From the NCBI GenBank assembly GCA_029261905.1, contig JAJDAM010000635.1, positions 1 through 15,177 of the forward strand: a stretch of 15,177 nucleotides of DNA. Reading direction: 5' to 3'. Both the position numbers and the translations under genes were made by a program. The notes below the pieces were generated by a model. It saw only the letters and a list, made by a program, of their open reading frames with translations. It made no database searches and was not told the origin of the DNA. The DNA comes from Deltaproteobacteria bacterium (GTDB taxonomy: Bacteria > Myxococcota_A > UBA9160 > SMWR01). Of this stretch, positions 1-5,939 are shown piece by piece (position 1 is the first letter of the stretch; every line of letters begins with the position of its first letter).

Positions 1-1834
1 GCCGAAGCCACAGAGGCAGGTGCGCCACCACAATCTGGTCTTCGATCGACAACAATTCCTCACAGCTACCCGGGCCGCCCTGGCGACCACAGCGACCGAA
101 TAGCTGGCGATCGATGCGGCGTGCTTCGCCGAGTTCCATGGATATCACCGCGAGCCCGCCAACCTCCACGACGCCGGCCCCCAAGCGGATATCGGTGCCA
201 CGGCCCGCCATGCGAGTGGCCACTGTGATGCGACCGAGCGCGCCGGCCCCTGCGATGACCTCTGCTTCCTTCCCGTCTTGGGTCGCGGAAAGCAGATCGT
301 GAACCAGGCCTTCGCGAGCGAGCCGCTCACTGAGACGCTCAGATGTCGCGACGCTCGCAGTCCCGACGAGCACCGGCCTTCCGGATTCATGCAGTGACCG
401 GATGCGAACGACGGCCGCGTCCCATTTTTCGTCGGCACGCGCGTAGACTCGGCGTCCGGGTTCGAGGCGTTGGGAGGCGATGCGCGACGGCACGACCTCC
501 GTTCGCAAGCCGTAGACTTGCCACAACTCGCGCGCGACTTCCTGCGCGGTGCCGGTCATCCCGCCGAGCCGCAGATAACGGCGAAAGAAGTGCTGGTAGC
601 TGATGCGCGCAAGGGTCTCGAGCCGTGGCGTGATTTCCACTGCTTCGGCCACTTCGATCAGCCCCTGGATCCCACCTTCGAAGGAGCGATCCGGTGCGCG
701 ACGTCCGGTCGGGAGGTCGATGACCTCGACGGCGCCGTCGCGAACGACGTAATGCCGATCGCGGTCATATAGATGCGTCGCACACAAGGCCCGGTGTACC
801 CACTCTGCACGGCGGCGTTCGCCTCCGAGTGGGCCGTCGATGCCCCGGCCCAGTTCCGCGAGACGGGCGTGCCCGGCGGGGCGAAGCTCCACGGCATTGC
901 GACGAACGTCCACCTCGTAGTCGCGCCCGGGTTCGAGGCAGTCTGAGAACGCCAGTGCGGTCTGCAGCAATTCCTCGTCCTCGGTCACGCCGGGACCGGA
1001 CAGAATGAGCGGCGTTGCCGCATCGTCGATCAGCACACTGTCGGCTTCGTCGACGATGGCGAAACAGAGTCCGCGCAGCACCGGCGAGTCTCCACGCGTC
1101 GTTCGGGTGAGCCGGAGCCGGTGCGCGAGACTTCGCTCTCCTGCACCGGCCACCTGGTCGCGCAGGTAGTCGAACGCGACCTGCGTGTGGGTCACGTAGG
1201 TGATGTCGCAAGCATATGCATCGCGACGCGCGGCGCGCACCGATTCACCAGTCGTGACCACACCAACCGAGATCCCGAGGCGACGGTACAGCGGCATCAT
1301 CTCTTCCGCGTCGCGCGATACGAGGTAGTCGTTGGCGGTAATGACGTGCACGGGAATACCGGCCATTGCGGCGAGCGCCGCTGGCAGGGTCGCGGTGAGT
1401 GTCTTGCCCTCGCCGGTCTCGAGTTCAGCGAGACCGGCGCGCGCGATCACCCCGCCGGCATAGAGCTGCACGTCGTAGTGGGTCATTCCGAGGCTGCGCC
1501 GGGCCGCTTCCCGAATGAGTGCGAAGCCTCGACCAAAGAGCGCCTCGCTGATCCCCACGCGCTGCAGGTCGTGGCGAAAATCCGCGACGACGTGATCGAA
1601 CGCCGCCTCGGTGCCGGTATCGAGACCGGCCGACTCAGCTTCCACGGTCGCCGCGAAGGCCGCTACTCGCTTGCGCCCGATGCTGCGAGGCGGGCGAAGA
1701 ACCGCGAGCGCGCCGTTCACTGCGCGGGCCAGCCGCGGACTCTCGATTTCGGCGTGCTCGGGTCGAGCGCCACGCACCACGCCGGGGCGCTGCGACAAGA
1801 TCACTTCTGCCGTACCGAGATGCACGCTAGACAC
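1..1834 (-). CDS. SecA-like preprotein translocase ATPase, accessory type (3' end outside window)
   Basis: About 611 residues are visible, and the reading frame is open across the left edge. The translation follows the SecA order. Walker A is TGEGKT (140-145), the DEAD-box motif II is DEADS (262-266) followed by a SecA-like IDDAATPLILSG stretch, and a preprotein cross-linking-like segment lies at about 280-420. After that come GGMTGTA (424-430), MAGRGTDI (542-549) and GRCGRQGG (580-587) of the second nucleotide-binding domain. SecA drives unfolded proteins through a membrane channel by ATP hydrolysis. The C-terminal scaffold, wing and any zinc-binding tail lie outside the window. An in-frame TGA at 1846-1844 leaves GTG 1834 or GTG 1825 as the start; I chose 1834, which has a purine-rich AAAGAA upstream and overlaps the preceding gene by 8 bases, implying translational coupling. 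The linkage to adaptor and M50 genes, and differences such as GRCGRQGG for the usual GRSGRQGD, argue for a specialised paralogue and not the housekeeping SecA. Confidence 0.9.
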   Translation of the reverse strand, partial: MSSVHLGTAEVILSQRPGVVRGARPEHAEIESPRLARAVNGALAVLRPPRSIGRKRVAAFAATVEAESAGLDTGTEAAFDHVVADFRHDLQRVGISEALFGRGFALIREAARRSLGMTHYDVQLYAGGVIARAGLAELETGEGKTLTATLPAALAAMAGIPVHVITANDYLVSRDAEEMMPLYRRLGISVGVVTTGESVRAARRDAYACDITYVTHTQVAFDYLRDQVAGAGERSLAHRLRLTRTTRGDSPVLRGLCFAIVDEADSVLIDDAATPLILSGPGVTEDEELLQTALAFSDCLEPGRDYEVDVRRNAVELRPAGHARLAELGRGIDGPLGGERRRAEWVHRALCATHLYDRDRHYVVRDGAVEVIDLPTGRRAPDRSFEGGIQGLIEVAEAVEITPRLETLARISYQHFFRRYLRLGGMTGTAQEVARELWQVYGLRTEVVPSRIASQRLEPGRRVYARADEKWDAAVVRIRSLHESGRPVLVGTASVATSERLSERLAREGLVHDLLSATQDGKEAEVIAGAGALGRITVATRMAGRGTDIRLGAGVVEVGGLAVISMELGEARRIDRQLFGRCGRQGGPGSCEELLSIEDQIVVAHLPLWLR

Positions 1835-3965
1835 CGAGTTCTTTCAGCAGTACGCGCCGGGCGGCTCGGTAGCCGCGCTTCGCGAGTGGCTCTGCCCCGT
1901 GATCGAAGCGCACGTAGACACGCTCGCCGGCCGCGAAGCCGGTCGCGTTTTCGGGTAATGCGACGTCGAACTGAAAGATGCGGTTCAAGGTCTGCAGGCC
2001 CTTCGGGTCCTGCGGGTCTACCGCGACGGGGCCGCCGAACGCCGAGCCGAGCGCGGGTGTCGGCAATCGGTCGCTGGCCGCCGGCACTTCCCGTTTGATC
2101 CGGGCCCGATGCACCGTACCGAGATCGTGCGCGAATCGGACCCACGTGTCGTTCGTCCGCTCTCGCAACAATGCAGCGTCCGCTTGCAGAACGACGACCC
2201 GTGCGACGGCGCCCGAGTCGTCGACCACGTACGCGACCACCTCACCCTGGCCGACGAAACGCCCTTCGAGATCCTTGCCGTCCACCGTGACGAAAACACC
2301 GTCCGAGGGACTCGTCATCAGAGTGTCGCCGACGCGCTCGAGAACCCGGGAAAGCTCCGCTTCTGCGTCACTGAGGCTTGCGCGCGCCGTCTCGAGCTCG
2401 ACAGCGTTCAGCTGACCGACAGCTTGCAAGCGCGAGCGCAGTTCGCGCACCTTGGCTTCGGCGATCGCGGCCCTCGCTTCGATGGATGGATCCCGCGTCA
2501 GGATCAGCGGATCCCCCAACGCGACTCGGCGATGCGGCGTTGCCAACACACGAGTCACGAAGCCTTCCGTCGCTGCCCGTACATGGGCACGCTCCGGCAG
2601 CCACACGATGCCTTCGCTGCGTGTATGCAACGGGATGGGTAGAGCGACCATCGCTACGACCAACAGCCCAGCGAGCCCGAAACTCCCTGTGACTGCCCGC
2701 AGGCGGTCCTCTCCCACCGTCGGATCCACCAGCACGAACCGGGCTTGCTTCAAGATCGGAACGACCAGCCGCATCACCAGCGTGAACGCTGCGAGCGCCA
2801 CGCCGAGCACGAAGAACCGTCCAGCCAGATAGAGAGCAATGCCGAACATCACCGCGACCCGGTAGAGCGCAGATGCGATGCCGTAGCTGACGAGCCAAAA
2901 CGTCTCACCGCGAGTGCGATCGGGTAAAGGCGCGTCGCGCAAGCCCAACAGCTTCCGGCGGGCCCACCCGCCGAGATATTGCTGCGCCTTGCCGGAGAGA
3001 TTTGGGATCTCGAGCCAATCCGCCAGTACGTAGTAGCCATCGAAGCGCAGCAGCGGGTTGCCGTTGAACAGCAGTGTCGAGATCCCGCCGATCATCATCA
3101 CCGCGTAGGCGGTCTGGCGGACGAAACCGGGCTCGAGCGAAAACCAAAGCAGTGTCGCAACAGCGGCCAGCACCAGCTCGGCGGCGATACCCGCTGCACT
3201 CACCGCCATCCGCTGCCTCTTTTCCGGGAAGACCGAGGACGCAGAAGCGTCTACATACGGCACGGGGATGAAAACGAGGAAGAGCACACCCACCTCGTGC
3301 ACCTCGCCCCCCAAGTACTTGACCGCGAGACCGTGAGACAGTTCGTGCAACGCCTTCACGATCGGGTAGGCGAACCAGAGCGCAGCCAGGCTACCCGGCT
3401 CGAGCAGTCCACGTGCGCCCGCCGCGAGTTCCGGGGCATTTTGGAGAGCAGACAGTCCAGCGATTGCGACGACAGCGAAGTAGAGCCACAGCGCGGTGCG
3501 GGAAAAGAGGACTCTGCACCCCGGGAGCAGTCGTGTCAGCAGAGCGTCCGGGTCGAACAGCGGGAGCCGAAACGAGATGGGATTGAGGCGCCCTCGCAGT
3601 TCGCGCGCCTCCTGCTCGGCGGCGTCGCGAAAGAGCGCTTCGGTGTCGGGTGGCACATCGCAACGAAGCACATCTGCAGCGTGCAACTTCCCGAGCAGTT
3701 GCACCGTCTCCTCTTGCGTAGGACAGTCGTCGCCCAACGTCGAAAGCGAGCGATCCCACAGCTGTTGAGTCGTGGATCGACCGTCCATGCCAGCGACAAT
3801 CGAGTGCGCGGCCGGCGTCAGTCGATGGGTGCGTCCGGTCGTCGGATTATGCAGTACGAACCAGGGCTCTGCGCGGTATACATGACGACAGAATGTGACG
3901 TGGGAACTCAGCCGTGGGCGCAGCTCGGCCACCTGGTACCACGAAGGGCTGTAGAGCGAGTCCAC
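1827..3965 (-). CDS. PqqD-like / M50 site-2 protease / HlyD-type membrane-fusion protein
   Basis: 712 residues. The N-terminal part (about 30-105) looks like a PqqD-type winged-helix domain, with a WFVLHNPTTGRTHRLTPAA-like strand pair, then a helical part. A polytopic membrane region (about 150-446) follows, carrying the zinc-protease motif HELSH (H207, E208, H211) and the second M50 motif NGNPLLRFDGYY, in which D309 would be the third metal ligand. Residues 447-712 read as a periplasmic adaptor: a biotinyl/lipoyl-like half near 455-495, a short coiled coil (about 495-545), the second half from about 550, and a beta-barrel region. Site-2 proteases cut within or next to the membrane, and HlyD-type domains bridge inner-membrane pumps to TolC-type channels. 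The start is GTG, with AGGCGG only 3 bases upstream, 7 bases after the stop of the preceding gene. The catalytic set appears intact. Its substrate is unknown; the divergent giant protein is the obvious candidate by position only. Confidence 0.88.
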   Translation of the reverse strand: MDSLYSPSWYQVAELRPRLSSHVTFCRHVYRAEPWFVLHNPTTGRTHRLTPAAHSIVAGMDGRSTTQQLWDRSLSTLGDDCPTQEETVQLLGKLHAADVLRCDVPPDTEALFRDAAEQEARELRGRLNPISFRLPLFDPDALLTRLLPGCRVLFSRTALWLYFAVVAIAGLSALQNAPELAAGARGLLEPGSLAALWFAYPIVKALHELSHGLAVKYLGGEVHEVGVLFLVFIPVPYVDASASSVFPEKRQRMAVSAAGIAAELVLAAVATLLWFSLEPGFVRQTAYAVMMIGGISTLLFNGNPLLRFDGYYVLADWLEIPNLSGKAQQYLGGWARRKLLGLRDAPLPDRTRGETFWLVSYGIASALYRVAVMFGIALYLAGRFFVLGVALAAFTLVMRLVVPILKQARFVLVDPTVGEDRLRAVTGSFGLAGLLVVAMVALPIPLHTRSEGIVWLPERAHVRAATEGFVTRVLATPHRRVALGDPLILTRDPSIEARAAIAEAKVRELRSRLQAVGQLNAVELETARASLSDAEAELSRVLERVGDTLMTSPSDGVFVTVDGKDLEGRFVGQGEVVAYVVDDSGAVARVVVLQADAALLRERTNDTWVRFAHDLGTVHRARIKREVPAASDRLPTPALGSAFGGPVAVDPQDPKGLQTLNRIFQFDVALPENATGFAAGERVYVRFDHGAEPLAKRGYRAARRVLLKELGV

Positions 3966-3972
3966 GCGCCGC

Positions 3973-5883
3973 CTACGGGAGTACCGACCAGAGCTGCAGC
4001 CGCAGCCAGTCGAACAGTGTGTGGGTCCAGATCCACAGGAGCCGACGCTCGCCCACGTCGATCTTGGCTACGCCCTCCATTCCGGGACGCAACGCGGCGA
4101 GGGGTTGCTCGAGCTTCGCCTCCACTCGGAAGTAGTTGCGGCCGTCGGCAGTCGTGGAAACCGGCATCACGCGTTCCACCGACAGCGCCAGGACCTCGTT
4201 GGGCAGAGCCTTCAGAGTGAGACGTCCGCTTTGACCGACGCTTACGTCGGCGATGTCGCGATCGTCGACCTCCACGATGATGCGATAGCCGTCGAGCGGG
4301 GCCACCTCGAACAGCACGCTACCGAGTTCGACCGGGGAGCCCAGCGAGCGGTCCAGATCTCCCTCCACCACGACGCCGTCGAACGGTGCGACGACGCGAG
4401 TGCGGGAGAGCGACTCCTCTGCGAGTGCCAACTCTGCATGGGCCTGGTCGATCTGCGCGCGAACAATACTGACCTGCGCTCCGTCGCGGCCTGCGAGGGC
4501 CTCGCGGTATTCGCGTTCGAGTTGTTCCTTCTGGCTCAGCCATTTGCGGCGGGCCAGCTCCAGATCGCGATCGTCGAGGCGTGCAAGTACGAAGCCCTGC
4601 TCCACGACATCTCCCGCCCGCGCATTCGCTTCGGCGATGAATCCGGGCACGGCAGCGACCAGCGCACGTTGAACGCGCCCTTCGAGATTCGCTCGAGCGG
4701 AGATCCGATGGGTGCCCGGAACGATGGCCAACATCAACACGAGTGCGAGTACGAAGCCCACGGCTGTCAGAGCGAGCCGTTGGCCGCCGAAATGCCGCGC
4801 TGCAAACAGCCGCCACGCATCACGCGCACGCGCCGCCGGGCCGGCATCCGCCCGGGCCAGCAGCTCGAGCATTGGACCACACAGCGCCGCAAGGTCCGGA
4901 ATCAACTCGCAATCTGCGTTGTCGCGGGCATCGACGGTCGCCCACTCGAAGGTCACAGCACCGACCGTGCAGCCATGGGCACCGAGGGGCAGGGTGCTGA
5001 CCGCCCGAGCTCCAGAGCTCCGCCGCAGCGACTCGTGTGCATGCGTTGCGATCGGCAGGCCCGACTCGGCGGTGTCTTCGGGCACAGGCAACCCGACCCA
5101 GATGTCTTGCACAATGGCTTCGTCCATCGCCGCGCAGAGATCCCGTACCGCTTGACTGTCGTCGCTGAAGCGCACGCTATTCGACAGCGTCAACAACTCG
5201 ACCCGGCTTCCTCGCAGAAGCCCGATCGAGACCCGCTCGCAGCCGAGCGATGCCGCGAGCACGCCCGAAAACGCATGCGCGGCCGTCGCGAGTCGGTCGT
5301 GGTCGAGCAGTGTCGTGGCGGCCGCGAGAAGATCGGTGAGCCGCTCGCGTTCGCGGTTCAGGTCGAACAGAGACAGGAGACTCGGGAGTGCGCAGCGAAG
5401 CCGCTCGGCTTCGGCCTTCCAATCGCTGCCAGCAAGCGTCGCTCCGAGCGCGCCGCACACTCGTCCATCGCGCAAGATCGGCAGAGCGACATCGGTCGAC
5501 GCTCGGGCACCGCGCGCCTGCTGGACGGAGAGCCGGCCACGCTCGAGGGCGTTGTGCACAGTGGCTGTGAGCCGAGCCGGCGGCTCCGTGCCGGGTGGCC
5601 AGGATTCGAGCAGCGCGGCCGGTGCATGAGCCGACTGGCCGAGCACCACAACCGCGGCTTCGATGGTCGAACCGCAGTGGGCAGCCAGCCAGTCGCGCAG
5701 CTGTGCCCTCACCGATGCGCACCTGTGCGCCACGGCCTCTGCTTCAGAGAGGTCGATCGAGCCAAATCCATAGAAGACACGGTTCGCTGATTCGAGAGTT
5801 GCACTCGAATTTGCTCTTCGGCTTTCGTGCGAGGGCGCTTGAGGGTCCGCTGTCCTTCGAGCGAAACACGGAATATCCGTCAC
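3973..5883 (-). CDS. GAF-domain HlyD-type membrane-fusion protein
   Basis: 636 residues. The N-terminal 350 residues are predicted to be cytoplasmic, with a GAF-like fold at about 180-345 and a possible degenerate GAF-like segment at about 60-155 (ending in a VALPILRDGRVCGALGAT strand pair typical of GAF domains). A single membrane helix lies at about 370-390. The periplasmic adaptor follows: a barrel-sandwich half at 398-440 (LVAAVPGFIAEANARAGD), a coiled coil at about 440-492, the second half from 493 (RTRVVAPFDGVVVEGDLD), and a barrel domain up to about 612. HlyD-type adaptors dock on outer-membrane channels, while GAF domains bind small ligands or mediate dimerisation. A sensor on the cytoplasmic side of an adaptor is unusual. 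The start is GTG, with AGAGGG 9 bases upstream; the frame is open further upstream to 6085, but no better start was seen. It is the first gene of the minus-strand operon. Confidence 0.87.
   Translation of the reverse strand: MTDIPCFARRTADPQAPSHESRRANSSATLESANRVFYGFGSIDLSEAEAVAHRCASVRAQLRDWLAAHCGSTIEAAVVVLGQSAHAPAALLESWPPGTEPPARLTATVHNALERGRLSVQQARGARASTDVALPILRDGRVCGALGATLAGSDWKAEAERLRCALPSLLSLFDLNRERERLTDLLAAATTLLDHDRLATAAHAFSGVLAASLGCERVSIGLLRGSRVELLTLSNSVRFSDDSQAVRDLCAAMDEAIVQDIWVGLPVPEDTAESGLPIATHAHESLRRSSGARAVSTLPLGAHGCTVGAVTFEWATVDARDNADCELIPDLAALCGPMLELLARADAGPAARARDAWRLFAARHFGGQRLALTAVGFVLALVLMLAIVPGTHRISARANLEGRVQRALVAAVPGFIAEANARAGDVVEQGFVLARLDDRDLELARRKWLSQKEQLEREYREALAGRDGAQVSIVRAQIDQAHAELALAEESLSRTRVVAPFDGVVVEGDLDRSLGSPVELGSVLFEVAPLDGYRIIVEVDDRDIADVSVGQSGRLTLKALPNEVLALSVERVMPVSTTADGRNYFRVEAKLEQPLAALRPGMEGVAKIDVGERRLLWIWTHTLFDWLRLQLWSVLP
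5868..5880. repeat. Short inverted repeat ACGGA-ATA-TCCGT at the start of the minus-strand operon
   Basis: Five-base arms pair perfectly around a three-base centre. It overlaps codons 2 to 6 of the GAF-adaptor gene and lies about 60 bases upstream of the giant gene's start. Position and symmetry would suit an operator, but a 13-base palindrome can occur by chance and this one is also coding sequence. Confidence 0.25.
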
Positions 5884-5892
5884 AGCGTCAAG

Positions 5893-5898
5893 CCCTCT
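5893..5898 (-). promoter_or_regulatory. Ribosome binding site supporting the GTG start at 5883
   Basis: On the minus strand this reads AGAGGG and lies 9 bases before the GTG codon at 5883-5881. It is the best Shine-Dalgarno match near that start and supports GTG over the longer open frame that continues upstream. Confidence 0.5.
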
Positions 5899-5928
5899 AT
5901 TCCCCAGGCCGATAGGGGTAGACGTTCC

Positions 5929-5933
5929 GGGAG
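5929..5933 (+). promoter_or_regulatory. Ribosome binding site of the giant gene
   Basis: GGGAG followed by a run of six C and then ATG at 5940 gives a 6-base spacer. In-frame TAG codons at 5913 and 5919 exclude any earlier start, so this site and the ATG fix the N-terminus. Confidence 0.7.
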
Positions 5934-5939
5934 CCCCCC

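Larger units (their letters stand above)
5884..5939. promoter_or_regulatory. 56-base divergent intergenic region between the export operon and the giant gene
   Basis: This is the only non-coding stretch in the window. It separates two start codons facing away from each other, so transcription signals for both directions must lie here or inside the first codons of each gene. I could not assign convincing -35/-10 pairs in either direction; TCTATT at 5896-5901 is only a weak -10-like hexamer. The shared region suggests co-regulation of machine and substrate, which is inference. Confidence 0.5.

Noticed and set aside
1..1834. Reading the left-edge gene as a generic DEAD-box RNA helicase
   Set aside because: The TGEGKT box, the GGMTGTA junction, MAGRGTDI and the GRCGRQGG region occur in SecA order with a PPXD-like insertion, which RNA helicases lack.
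1121..2098. Plus-strand open frame of 325 codons opposite the SecA-like gene
   Set aside because: The minus strand here encodes the SecA motor motifs without interruption, and the plus-strand translation has no motif.
2979..5790. Plus-strand open frames of 413 and 589 codons opposite the M50 and GAF-adaptor genes
   Set aside because: They lie antisense to two genes with clear domain motifs, and their translations (rich in Arg, His, Gln) show no domain pattern. They are typical GC-rich shadows.
5896..5901. TCTATT as a -10 promoter element for the giant gene
   Set aside because: It matches only four of six consensus bases and has no acceptable -35 element 16-18 bases upstream.
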